Positions 22,578 through 30,470 of a DNA stretch of 30,975 nucleotides are shown in pieces. Both the position numbers and the translations under genes were made by a program. Where the stretch lies: NCBI GenBank assembly GCA_023428785.1, contig JAEYWU010000080.1, positions 1-30,975 on the forward strand, read 5' to 3'. Position 1 is the first letter of the stretch. Each line of letters opens with the position of its first letter. Under the pieces are notes generated by a model, which saw only the letters and a list, made by a program, of their open reading frames with translations, had not been told where the DNA came from and did not search any database. Source of the stretch: Pseudomonadota bacterium. GTDB taxonomy: Bacteria; Pseudomonadota; Alphaproteobacteria; Caulobacterales; Caulobacteraceae.

Positions 22578-23525
22578 ATGCACCGCGTGATTCTGCTCGT
22601 CTTCGATGGGTTTCAGATCCTTGACGCGACAGGACCGGCTGCGGTTTTCGAGGTGGCTGGCGAGTTCGGAGCTGACTACGTTCTTGCCACGGCTTCATCC
22701 GCCGGCGGTCTGGTCCGAAGTTCCTCCGGCATCGTTGTCGAGACGATTCCCGTATCTTCGGTCGGTCCTGGTGACACGCTTCTTGTGCCAGGTGCGGAGA
22801 ACCTTCGCCCAGCGGTCAACGACTCACCCTTGCTGGAGACGCTGACTATGGCTGCGAAAGACGGCCGAAGGGTCGCGAGCGTCTGCTCTGGGGCGTTCAT
22901 CCTCGCGGCAGCCGGCCTGCTGAACGGACGGCGAGCGGCCACGCACTGGGCTGGAGCGGCCGAACTCCGGCGAAGGCACCCGACCGTATTAGTCGACGCC
23001 GAGAGCATATTCGTCGAGGATCGAGGCATCTGGACGTCGGCCGGGGTGACCGCAGGCATCGACCTAGCGCTGGCTATGGTGGCCCGGGACTTCGGCGACG
23101 ATATGGCGAGAAAGGTGGCTCGCAAGCTGGTGGTCTACCACCGGCGGCCCGGTTCTCAGTCGCAGCACTCCGAGCTCCTTGAGATGGTCACTCCAGATAA
23201 TAGGTTCGCGCCGCTCCTCGCCTGGGCTCGCGTTCATCTGTCCGAGCCGCTGACGGTCGAACGCCTCGCCGACCGATCAGCACTCAGCGTGCGACAGTTC
23301 ACCCGAGCCTTCACCAAGGCTACGGGAATAGCCCCGGCCAAGGCCGTCGAGCGCCTCAGAGTGGAGGCCGCCAGAGCCGCTATCGAGGCCGGCGACGCTT
23401 CCCTGGAGACAATTGCGCTGAAGACAGGCTTCGGCGGCGGCGACCGCATGCGGCGCGCATTCATCAAGCAGACTGGCCAGCCACCGAGCGCGTATCGCGC
23501 GATGGCTCGGCCGCATTGGCCATAG
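22578..23525 (+). CDS. GlxA-type AraC family regulator with DJ-1/PfpI domain
   Basis: A 315-residue protein. Residues 1 to about 190 form a DJ-1/PfpI-like sensor domain (VILLVFDGFQILDATGPAAVFEVA; elbow SVCSGAFILAAAGLLNGRRAATHW). Residues about 220-312 form an AraC double helix-turn-helix: EPLTVERLADRSALSVRQFTRAFTKATG and ETIALKTGFGGGDRMRRAFIKQTGQPPSAYR. Such regulators (GlxA, FtrA, ArgR-like of pseudomonads) activate nearby catabolic genes in response to small metabolites. The 98-base gap to the divergent exported DJ-1/PfpI gene suggests that it controls that operon. The ATG giving MHRVILLVF is the natural start since the domain begins there. Confidence 0.93.
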   Translation: MHRVILLVFDGFQILDATGPAAVFEVAGEFGADYVLATASSAGGLVRSSSGIVVETIPVSSVGPGDTLLVPGAENLRPAVNDSPLLETLTMAAKDGRRVASVCSGAFILAAAGLLNGRRAATHWAGAAELRRRHPTVLVDAESIFVEDRGIWTSAGVTAGIDLALAMVARDFGDDMARKVARKLVVYHRRPGSQSQHSELLEMVTPDNRFAPLLAWARVHLSEPLTVERLADRSALSVRQFTRAFTKATGIAPAKAVERLRVEAARAAIEAGDASLETIALKTGFGGGDRMRRAFIKQTGQPPSAYRAMARPHWP

Positions 23526-23566
23526 GAGCAGACTGAGCCAGCATTCGCTCAGTTTCCCCATACTCC

Positions 23567-25051
23567 TCATCCTTGGGGGTCCTGTCCCGTTCGACGGATC
23601 GCCTGCAGAGACAGGATCAGGAGAAGAGTGACGCACGGCCAGGCGAAGGCCTCGCCGATGATCACTTGGGGCGCCCAGCTTCTGGCGGTCGGCATATCTG
23701 CGACGAGGTCCTCCCCAAAGGCTCGGGAGGCGGGAAGAGACGAGATTACGCGCCCGCGTCCATCCACTGCGAGCCCTAGGCCGCCGTTCACCGCCCGGAA
23801 CAGACCCGCGCCGGTCTCAATCGCTCGCATCGCCGCCATCTCCGAGTGCAACGGCGCCATCCCGGCATGCTCCCAAGAGGGGTCGATCAGGATGTCTGCA
23901 CCGGCTCGCCCGGCCTGACGGATAAGTGCGGGGTAGTCGAAGTCGTAGCAGATGGCCCACGCAAGGCGACCGTAAGGCGTGTCTAACGTGCGCACCCGAC
24001 CGTCTCCGCGAACTGACATCTCGCCCGGAGTTGGGTGCGATTTCAGGTATCGGTCTACGACCCGGCCTCGGTCGTCGATGACGATGATCACGTTCTCCGC
24101 GAGCGGCTCTCCGGGTGTCATCACGGCAGCAGCCATGAACAGGTACACGCCGCGGCGTCGTGCAAAGCGCTGGCCGAGGCGGAGCATGTCGGCTTCGTCG
24201 GATGCGAAGATCAGGGCGTTGGCCTCGCTCCACACGATGATCTTGGCTCCGCGATCGGCGGCCTGTTCTGAGCGCTCAAAGAGAGTCTGAACCAGAGCCC
24301 TGGCAGAGGGCTGCACCCGCTCCGCCGCCTCGCGGTCGAGAGTCTCACCGTAGCTGAGCGGCCCCCATGTGTTGCGGAAGACCGCCATGTTGTCGACGAC
24401 GATTCCAGCGACCTGAACCGTATTTCTAGGCTCAGGAGAACGCACCAGACTCCAGCCTCCGACGAGAAGAAGCGCCACAGCTGCAGCGAAGGCGGCGGCT
24501 AGCGGCCAACCGCGACCCGGGCTCTGCCAGACCTCATTCGAAATCGATCCGAATGCTCCGATCAGAAACGCGGGCCCAGCCAAGCCTACGACCGCGACCG
24601 TCTGAAGGAGTGGAAGCAGGTCCACCTGCGAGTAGGCGACGGCACCCCAAGTGCCGTAGCCCAGATGGGAGAAGCCAAGCTCAACCGCAACCCACGCTGT
24701 CGGCAGCACCAGCCAACGGACGGAATGTCCCAGACGCGGCGATAGAAGACGATCTGCGATAAACGGAGAGAAGGCAGCGAAGCCGGCCGCCGCCGGTACT
24801 GCGTAGGAGAGCCAACCCTGGAACGGAAGAACTCCCTGCCAGCCGGCGACATAGGCCAGAGCCCACGCGCAAGCCCCTAATGCAAGGCCACGCCCAGCTG
24901 GCGTCCTTCTCACAAACCTGAGGGTGAAGAGTGCCGCGAGCCACGGCGCCCACGCCATGGCGTCGTTGCCAATCATGAATGCGGCGGCGATGCCCCCTGG
25001 CAGGATGCACATCACGTCGAGGGCTTTGGGGACAGATAGGCGGTTCTTCAT
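23567..25051 (-). CDS. Apolipoprotein N-acyltransferase-like nitrilase-fold membrane protein
   Basis: A 494-residue protein. About six N-terminal membrane helices (residues ~15-205) are followed by a periplasmic carbon-nitrogen hydrolase domain and a C-terminal helix (AWPCVTLLLILSLQA). The E-K-C triad is visible as IVWSEAN (Glu about 276), DRYLKSHPTPGE (Lys about 337) and WAICYDFDYP (Cys about 368). This is the Lnt architecture, in which the third acyl chain is moved to the N-terminal cysteine of lipoproteins. The sequence departs from housekeeping Lnt (SHPTPGE instead of HLVPFGE), so a specialised paralogue with another acceptor is likely; this is an inference. It is divergent from the LytTR regulator. 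Confidence 0.85.
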   Translation of the reverse strand: MKNRLSVPKALDVMCILPGGIAAAFMIGNDAMAWAPWLAALFTLRFVRRTPAGRGLALGACAWALAYVAGWQGVLPFQGWLSYAVPAAAGFAAFSPFIADRLLSPRLGHSVRWLVLPTAWVAVELGFSHLGYGTWGAVAYSQVDLLPLLQTVAVVGLAGPAFLIGAFGSISNEVWQSPGRGWPLAAAFAAAVALLLVGGWSLVRSPEPRNTVQVAGIVVDNMAVFRNTWGPLSYGETLDREAAERVQPSARALVQTLFERSEQAADRGAKIIVWSEANALIFASDEADMLRLGQRFARRRGVYLFMAAAVMTPGEPLAENVIIVIDDRGRVVDRYLKSHPTPGEMSVRGDGRVRTLDTPYGRLAWAICYDFDYPALIRQAGRAGADILIDPSWEHAGMAPLHSEMAAMRAIETGAGLFRAVNGGLGLAVDGRGRVISSLPASRAFGEDLVADMPTARSWAPQVIIGEAFAWPCVTLLLILSLQAIRRTGQDPQG

Positions 25052-25163
25052 GAGTGGCTCCGGGCTTAAGTAGCCGAGCGGTACCCGAAGCTTTGCAGAA
25101 CCTGTGACACCGTTTACGTGAGGCGCACCTTTCCGTTCGTCATCCGTGCAGCGATCCGAGGTA

Positions 25164-26003
25164 ATGCCCGTTCACGAAGCGCCAATCGGTCTGAGGTCTC
25201 GTGTTTCGGCACGGGGTGTCTCAGTTGAATTGATGGCCGTCGTCTTAGGAAGCGTCGTGCTCACGCTCCTTGCGCCTTACGGCATCCTGAGCGCCGGCGG
25301 CTGGAGCGAACGGCTGGCCTACTGGGTGCGCACCCTCCTTGTCGGCTACCTGGTCTATCGTCCTCTGGTCAGAGTGGCGGGCGGAGCGGCGGTGCGAATG
25401 GGGCTGCCAGAGTGGTCGGGCTGGGCAGGCGCCCTGGTCGTGGCGTCGGTACCATTTAGCCTGTGGCTCTGGTGGTTCGGGCCAGAGGTCGATCTCTCAC
25501 GCGCAGCGCCGTCCGCAGGCCTCCTGATCGAAACCTCCGGTCAGGTTCTTGTGGTGAGCGCACTGGTATCGGCTTGCCTCTGGTTCTCCGCTTCCCTGAG
25601 TGGACAGCAGGGAACTCACATCGAGCCCTTCCGAGACGCCACGCCCTCCAACAGCCCACCGAGCGATACAGTCGAACAGTCCGTAGAAGCCTCCTTCATA
25701 GCTCGGCTCCCGCGACATCTTGGTCGTGAGGTCTGGGCTCTGAAGGGAGAGGACCACTATCTTCGGGTGTTTACACCTACGGGAGACGCCCTCCTCCTGA
25801 TGAGAATGTCGGATGCCGTTGCGGAATTGGTCGGCGTCCGGGGGCTGCAGGTGCACCGCTCCTGGTGGGTGGCCGAAGTCGCCCTCGAGGGCGTCGCGCG
25901 CGAAGCGCGTCGCATGGAGCTCAGACTGAAGAACGGGCTCAGAGTGCCAGTTGCCAGAGACCGCGTCGCCGCTGTGCGAAAAGCTGGCTGGACAGACGTC
26001 TGA
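25164..26003 (+). CDS. Membrane-anchored LytTR family transcriptional regulator
   Basis: A protein of 279 residues. The N-terminal half has about four membrane helices (VELMAVVLGSVVLTLLAPYGIL, AYWVRTLLVGYLVY, AGALVVASVPFSLWLWWF, GQVLVVSALVSACLWF). A disordered linker follows, then a C-terminal LytTR DNA-binding domain: LGREVWALKGEDHYLRVFTPTG, LMRMSDAVAEL, LQVHRSWWVAEVALEG and LRLKNGLRVPVARDRVAAVR. It has no receiver domain, so it is a one-component membrane regulator. The ATG at 25164 with CGAGG upstream is preferred; a GTG at 25146 would add six residues. It is divergent from the Lnt-like gene with about 110 bases between the starts, a likely target. Confidence 0.88.
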   Translation: MPVHEAPIGLRSRVSARGVSVELMAVVLGSVVLTLLAPYGILSAGGWSERLAYWVRTLLVGYLVYRPLVRVAGGAAVRMGLPEWSGWAGALVVASVPFSLWLWWFGPEVDLSRAAPSAGLLIETSGQVLVVSALVSACLWFSASLSGQQGTHIEPFRDATPSNSPPSDTVEQSVEASFIARLPRHLGREVWALKGEDHYLRVFTPTGDALLLMRMSDAVAELVGVRGLQVHRSWWVAEVALEGVAREARRMELRLKNGLRVPVARDRVAAVRKAGWTDV

Positions 26004-26060
26004 CCGCGGCTGTGCGCCAGAAGCAGTCATTGGATCACTGGCCCGAAGCCGACATTCAAA
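26004..26060 (+). repeat. Dispersed intergenic repeat, copy 3
   Basis: The core GCGCCAGAAGCAGTCATT at 26014-26031 matches copy 1 (14417-14434) at 17 of 18 positions. A second degenerate AGCCGACATT follows at 26047-26056. It starts just after the LytTR stop. The rest of the 193-base gap up to 26196 shows no gene or recognisable signal. Confidence 0.55.
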
Positions 26061-26196
26061 GCGGGACCGCACTTGGTGGACGCGCAGAGGCAACTATCTC
26101 TGAAAAATCGCCATGACCGGCAGGGCTTTCGTTCGCCGTCGCCTTGGTCAGGCAAGCGCATAATCGAAATCCGCCGCCGAGGGGGCCGCTCACACC

Positions 26197-26733
26197 ATGA
26201 CTGCAGCCAAGACCGTTCCCTACGAAGGCCCCGCGTTCGAAGCCATGATGCAGGAGATCGATGCGCGTTTGGGACGGGACGGCTATGGGATCGAGGACCG
26301 CCCGATTCATGCCGGCCGGGAAATCAGCCTCCTCCACGGGGTGCCGATCCCGATCGGCGACCAAGATCCCAGTCGTCTCCCACCCGAAATCGCCGCGTAT
26401 GCGCCGTTGGGCGCCGCTATCAGCCGCTGGTATAAGGAGACCTATGGCGACCGGCTGAAGGTGGACATGAAACCCGGCCGCACTGTCGTTCGGCTGGACG
26501 GCGACCTCTATGCGCTCGGTATTCCTCGAATTTTCGGGAGCATCCAGTTCGTTATTACCCGCGACTTTCTTGCCGAGCGGGTCTCCCTCCGAGGTCCGGG
26601 ATTATGCAACATCGTTCAACTGATCGAGCATATGACCCCCCGGAAGGCCGCGCGCCTGACCGATGCTGATCTGGAAGCGGTGGAGAAGGCCTTCGGCGCG
26701 GCGCTCTACGCCAGCTACACCCTCGAGGCGACC
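26197..26733 (+). pseudogene. Hypothetical protein, C-terminus truncated by IS copy C
   Basis: From the ATG at 26197 there are about 179 native codons. The open frame then continues 36 bases into the IS and stops at 26769. The protein is soluble and unfamiliar to me. It has an acidic N-terminal helix (PAFEAMMQEIDARLGRDGYGI), a middle with PEIAAYAPLGAAISRWYKETYGDRLKVDM, then strand-like LDGDLYALGIPRIFGSIQFVITRDF, a VSLRGPGLCNIVQLIEHMTPRKAARLTDADLEAVEKAF helix pair and ASYTLEATG at the IS edge. No catalytic motif or signal peptide stands out. Because the IS edge falls after a well-formed helix pair, only a short C-terminal part may be missing. I assign no function. Confidence 0.6.
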
Positions 26734-27548
26734 GGTGCTGTCAGTCTAACGCTAACAAATCTCCAGTGAGAAGCGCCGCAAAGGCCGTCTGGAGCAGGGT
26801 TTGATGCCGCCGATTTCGTTCAAGCGTCACCGCTTCCCGCCGGACGTGATCCGCCACGCCGTGTGGCTGTATTTCCGGTTCAGTCTGAGCCTCCGCGACG
26901 TCGAGGAGATGCTGGCCCAGCGGGGGATCGAGGTCTGCTACGAGACGATCAGGTGCTGGACAATCAAGTTCGGGCCGCTGATCGCCAGGCGGCTGAGGAA
27001 ACGGCGACCGGCGCCGTCCCCTCGCTGGCATCTTGACGAGATGGTCTGCTGGATCGGCGGCCGACGGATGTACCTGTGGCGGGCCGTCGATGACGAGGGC
27101 GAGGTGCTCGATCTTGTGGTCCAGCGCCGGCGGGACAACGCAGCGGCTCTGAAGCTGCTGACCCGCTTGCTGCGCAATCAGCCGGTCGCGCCGGAGGCGA
27201 TCACGACCGATGGCCTGGCGTCGTATGGATCGGCGCTTAGGGAGTTGGGCCTGGATAACGTCCACCGCCCAGGCCGGCTTCGGGAGAACAACCGGATCGA
27301 GAATTCGCACCTGCCGATCCGGCGGCGAGAGCGTCAGCAGCAGCTCTTCAAATCCCCGGCCTCAGCTCAGAGATTCCTCACCACCCACGCCGCCGTCTAC
27401 AACACCTTCAACGTCCAGAGACACCTGATTAGCCGCTCCACACTTCGCCGCTTCCGCGCCGAAGCCGATGCGGCGTGGACGGCGGCTACCGCCTGAAGGG
27501 GCTGGGATTGGGCTAGCTCTGGCCGACGTCGTTTAACCTGACAGAACC
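26734..27548 (+). mobile_element. IS6-family insertion sequence, copy C (815 bp)
   Basis: The terminal repeats are GGTGCTGTCAGTCTAACGC on the left and, read in reverse complement, GGTTCTGTCAGGTTAAAC on the right. The length equals that of copy B. The left flank AGGCGACC and right flank TCCTCACC do not match, so there is no target duplication. The right end abuts the middle of another IS copy's transposase gene, which points to an IS-driven adjacent deletion or recombination rather than simple insertion. Confidence 0.9.
26804..27496 (+). CDS. IS6-family transposase, copy C
   Basis: An intact 230-residue DDE transposase, almost the same as copy B. Catalytic signatures are WHLDEM, TTDGLASYG and NNRIENSHLPIRRRER. 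The start is the ATG at 26804 (MPPISFKRH, aligned with the other copies); a TTG directly before it is in frame. Minor differences from copy B (for example EVCYETIRC for EASYETIRC, NVHRPGR for QIHRPGR) show that the copies have diverged or came from different sources. Confidence 0.94.
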   Translation: MPPISFKRHRFPPDVIRHAVWLYFRFSLSLRDVEEMLAQRGIEVCYETIRCWTIKFGPLIARRLRKRRPAPSPRWHLDEMVCWIGGRRMYLWRAVDDEGEVLDLVVQRRRDNAAALKLLTRLLRNQPVAPEAITTDGLASYGSALRELGLDNVHRPGRLRENNRIENSHLPIRRRERQQQLFKSPASAQRFLTTHAAVYNTFNVQRHLISRSTLRRFRAEADAAWTAATA

Positions 27549-27722
27549 TCCTCACCACCCACGCCGCGATCTACAATACCTTCAACGTCCAGCGACATCT
27601 CATCAGCCGACCGACCCTGCGCCGCTTTCGCGCCGAGGCAGATGCAGCATGGGCAGCGGCGACCGCCTAGGATGATCAAGGTTGGGCTGGCTGTGGCCGA
27701 CGCCGGTTAATCTGACAGCACC
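27549..27722 (+). mobile_element. Right-end remnant of a further IS6-family copy (D)
   Basis: These 174 bases correspond one-to-one in length with the last 174 bases of copy B. They encode LTTHAAIYNTFNVQRHLISR and the rest of the transposase C-terminus, ending at the TAG at 27668-27670, and finish with the right terminal repeat (GGTTAATCTGACAGCACC). The left 640 bases are absent. The sequence is distinct from copies B and C, so it is the relic of a separate element. It has no start codon and cannot make transposase. Confidence 0.88.
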
Positions 27723-27728
27723 AGTGGC

Positions 27729-27812
27729 GGTGCTGTCAGTCTGACGCTAGCACGTCTCCACTTCGGCCGCTTGAGAGTCCGCGTGGTAAGGCCGAATATG
27801 ATGAGGCCTAGG
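27729..27812 (+). mobile_element. Left-end remnant of an IS6-family copy (E)
   Basis: It begins with the left terminal repeat GGTGCTGTCAGTCTGACGC and continues with GTCTCCACT, CTTGAGAG and CGTGG in the order found in the leader of copy A. It fades out near ATGATGAGGCC, where the transposase start would be. No transposase sequence follows. It is six bases from the right end of remnant D. The Hpt gene ends immediately beyond, at 27821. Confidence 0.75.
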
Positions 27813-27820
27813 ACCAGCCT

Positions 27821-28078
27821 TCAGCGCTCTAGCGTCGAAAGAATGTCAAGCAGTCGGCGAAGCTCCGCTGTCGTCAAGCTTCCATCTCTGGCGTTCGCTT
27901 CAACATGCGCCGCGACCGCTCCGAGTTCCGGATACCCGAATGAGCCTGCCGCTCCGGCCAGGCGGTGAGCGATACGCCTGAGCTCAGGATGTTCTGGAGC
28001 CATACTTCGCAATTCGGACAGGTCGGAGGCGCAGCGCGTGAGGAACGCGGCGCGGAGCTGGGCCAAGGGATCGCTCAC
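27821..28078 (-). CDS. Histidine phosphotransfer (Hpt) protein
   Basis: This is an 85-residue all-helical protein. The phosphorylatable histidine is His38 in IAHRLAGAAGSFGYPELG, matching the Hpt consensus in which a His is followed by two or three residues and a small-residue helix. It would relay phosphate between a kinase, a receiver and another receiver. The ATG overlaps the stop of the receiver gene by four bases. Its stop lies only nine bases from the IS remnant, so any downstream operon partner has been cut away or moved. Confidence 0.85.
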   Translation of the reverse strand: MSDPLAQLRAAFLTRCASDLSELRSMAPEHPELRRIAHRLAGAAGSFGYPELGAVAAHVEANARDGSLTTAELRRLLDILSTLER

Positions 28079-28458
28079 GGCTCGGAGCCGAGGAAGCTTT
28101 CAACCTGTGCGGCGAGGCTCATGGGGTCGAAGGGCTTAATGATCACGCCGCGTGCGCCGAGCGCCATGAGTTGGGCGGTTTCTCGGTCCTGGGACTGGGC
28201 CGTCATGAAGATGATGGGCGTCCGGCCGTGGGCCGACCGTTCCCGGATGCGCGACAGTACGGTGGGCCCGTCCATCTCTGGCATCATGACATCGAGCAGG
28301 ATGACGTCGGGCATGAGCCCCCCGTCGAGCCGGGCGAGCGCTTCGGCCCCGGAGGAGGCCGAGGCGACCTCGGCGCCGGAGCCGCCGAGGTCGAAGGCCA
28401 GCGCGGTGAGCGCCCGGATGTTCTCGTCGTCGTCTACGTGGAGAATCCTCAGACTCAT
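28075..28458 (-). CDS. CheY-like single-domain response regulator
   Basis: A 127-residue receiver domain with no output domain. The acidic pocket is HVDDDENIR, the phosphoacceptor is Asp56 in VILLDVMMPEMDG, the switch threonine is in IIFMTAQ and the conserved lysine is in GVIIKPFDP. Stand-alone receivers act as phosphate shuttles or bind partner proteins. It overlaps the kinase gene upstream and the Hpt gene downstream by ATGA in each case, which implies a three-part phosphorelay. Confidence 0.93.
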   Translation of the reverse strand: MSLRILHVDDDENIRALTALAFDLGGSGAEVASASSGAEALARLDGGLMPDVILLDVMMPEMDGPTVLSRIRERSAHGRTPIIFMTAQSQDRETAQLMALGARGVIIKPFDPMSLAAQVESFLGSEP

Positions 28459-30470
28459 GGCGTGGGCTCCGCAACGGCAAGGGGGACTTCGAACCAGAAG
28501 CTGGAGCCTTGGCCGGGCACGCTGTCGACCCCGATGCGGCCGCCCATCACCTCGACGAGTTCGCGGCAGATGGCCAGGCCCAGGCCCGTTCCGCCGAAGC
28601 TGCGGCTCGTGGAAGGATCGGCCTGGACGAAGCGTTCGAACAGGGCATGCGCCGTCTCGGGCTCGATGCCGGGGCCCGTATCGGTGACGTCAAAGCGGAC
28701 GTTATGCTCACCGTTTGTGCGCGACGTGGCGACGACCGTGACGCGGACCCCTCCCTGGGAGGTGAACTTCACCGCATTGCCGAGGAAGTTGAGCAGTATC
28801 TGCCGCAACCGGGCGGGATCACCGACGAGGGTAGCTGGAACGGCCTCTGCGATCTCCTCCTGATACCACAGCCCCTTTTGCTCGATCTGGCCGAGCAGGA
28901 TTTCCGCGGCGTCGCGCACCAGGGGCCGCAGCGCGAAGGGTCGCTGCTCCAACTGCACGCCGCCCGCCTCCAGCTTGGAGTAGTCCAGGATGTCGTTGAT
29001 GATCGCCAGCAAGGCCTCGGCGGAGAGATGAATGCGATCAGCGCACTGGCGCTCGATGGGATCCAGGTTTTCGCGAGTCTGCAGGATACGTGAAAAGCCG
29101 ATGACGCTGGTCAGGGGCGTGCGCAGTTCGTGGCTCATGTTGGCGAGGAAGCGCGACTTGGCCTCTGAGGCCGCCTCGGCCCGATCGCGGGCCTCGCGCA
29201 GCGCCTCGTCGAGCCGCCGCCGGTCGGAGATGTCGCGGATGACGGCGATGATCTCGGCAGGCCGGCCGCTCTCGTCCGTCACGGACTGGAAGCTTGTCTC
29301 GACCCAGACGAGGCTGCCGTCCTTACGCACCGCGCGGTGCTGGAGCGTACGCCGCTGTTCGCCGTCACCCAGGCTCACCAGGGCTGCGACCAGTTCGGGC
29401 TGATCGTCGGGATGCACAAAGTCCTGCGCCGGGCGCCCGGCCATTTCAATGGGCTGGTAGCCAAGGAGGGGGGTGACCGCTGGTGAGATGTACCGGCTTC
29501 GTCCGTCAGGCCGGAGGCGGGTGACCACGTCGTTCATGTGGTCGGCGAGCAGACGGTACCGCGCCTCGCTGCGGCGCAGGCGGTCGATGGCGCTCTGGCG
29601 CTCGGTGATGTCCTGCACCACACCGAAAAGGGACTCCACCTCGCCGTCCTCGCGCAACTGGCGAAGGGCGCTGAGCACCACGCGGCGGCGGTCGCCGTCT
29701 GGCCGAAGGATGGTTGTCTCAAATTCTTCCTGGCTGCCGTCACGGATGACGCGGCGGATGAAGGCGTCGCGAGCGGCGCGATCTTCCGGAGAATAGTAGC
29801 CGCTGAGGTTGTCGCGGACGACGCGGCTGGCCGGATCGATGCCGTAGATGCGGTAGACTTCGTCGGACCACTCGACATCGCCGCCGTCGAGCCGCCAGCG
29901 CCAGTGACCGACGCGCGAGACAGCCTCGGCCAGTTCAAGTAGCTGGCGCTTCTCATCGGCCGCATGGCGCTCGGCGGTCAGTTCGATCTGCTCGGCGACG
30001 AGGTCGCGAAGAAGGCTCAGCCGCGCCTTCTCCTCCGGGCTGAATTCGCGAGGTTCGGAATCGACAAGGCACAGAGTGCCCAGGTTGTGTCCGTTCGATG
30101 TGGTCAGCACCGCGCCGGCGTAGAAACGCACGTGGTCGGGGCCGGTGACGTGCGGATTGTCGGCGAAACGTACATCCTTCGTCGCGTCCTCGACGACCAT
30201 GACGCTGGCCGGCGGCAGGCGGACGGCGACGTTGCAGAAGGCGTCGTCCCGCGGGGTCTCGCATTTGTCCATGCCGAACCGAGACTTGAACCACTGACGG
30301 TCGGTGTCGATCAGGGAGATCAGCGCGGTCGGCACGTTGAATAGGCTGGCGGCCAGTTGGGTCAGCCGGTCGAAGCGGGGTTCGGGCGGGGTGTCGAGGA
30401 GGCGCAGTGCGTGCAATGCCTCGAGCCGGCCCAGTTCGTGCGCCGACAGCGCTGGCAGGATGCGGTTCAT
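28455..30470 (-). CDS. GAF-PAS-PAS sensor histidine kinase
   Basis: A 671-residue protein without membrane helices, so probably cytoplasmic. An N-terminal GAF domain (about 14-165; FDRLTQLAASLFNVPTALISLIDTDRQWFKS, with GTLCLVD) is followed by two PAS/PAC units (about 180-300 and 310-430, each ending in a DITER/DISDR linker). The HisKA box FLANMSHELRTPLTSVIGFSRIL carries the phosphorylated histidine. The HATPase domain has NFLGNAVKFT (N box), DTGPGI (G1), FERFVQ and GGTGLGLAICRELVEVMGG (G2). There is no attached receiver; the receiver and Hpt are encoded as separate downstream genes. The ATG overlaps the stop of the glycosyltransferase gene (ATGA). This GAF type, with its W-F-K-S motif and D-A-F-C, is common in light- or redox-related kinases, but no chromophore cysteine can be assigned. 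Confidence 0.93.
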   Translation of the reverse strand: MNRILPALSAHELGRLEALHALRLLDTPPEPRFDRLTQLAASLFNVPTALISLIDTDRQWFKSRFGMDKCETPRDDAFCNVAVRLPPASVMVVEDATKDVRFADNPHVTGPDHVRFYAGAVLTTSNGHNLGTLCLVDSEPREFSPEEKARLSLLRDLVAEQIELTAERHAADEKRQLLELAEAVSRVGHWRWRLDGGDVEWSDEVYRIYGIDPASRVVRDNLSGYYSPEDRAARDAFIRRVIRDGSQEEFETTILRPDGDRRRVVLSALRQLREDGEVESLFGVVQDITERQSAIDRLRRSEARYRLLADHMNDVVTRLRPDGRSRYISPAVTPLLGYQPIEMAGRPAQDFVHPDDQPELVAALVSLGDGEQRRTLQHRAVRKDGSLVWVETSFQSVTDESGRPAEIIAVIRDISDRRRLDEALREARDRAEAASEAKSRFLANMSHELRTPLTSVIGFSRILQTRENLDPIERQCADRIHLSAEALLAIINDILDYSKLEAGGVQLEQRPFALRPLVRDAAEILLGQIEQKGLWYQEEIAEAVPATLVGDPARLRQILLNFLGNAVKFTSQGGVRVTVVATSRTNGEHNVRFDVTDTGPGIEPETAHALFERFVQADPSTSRSFGGTGLGLAICRELVEVMGGRIGVDSVPGQGSSFWFEVPLAVAEPTP

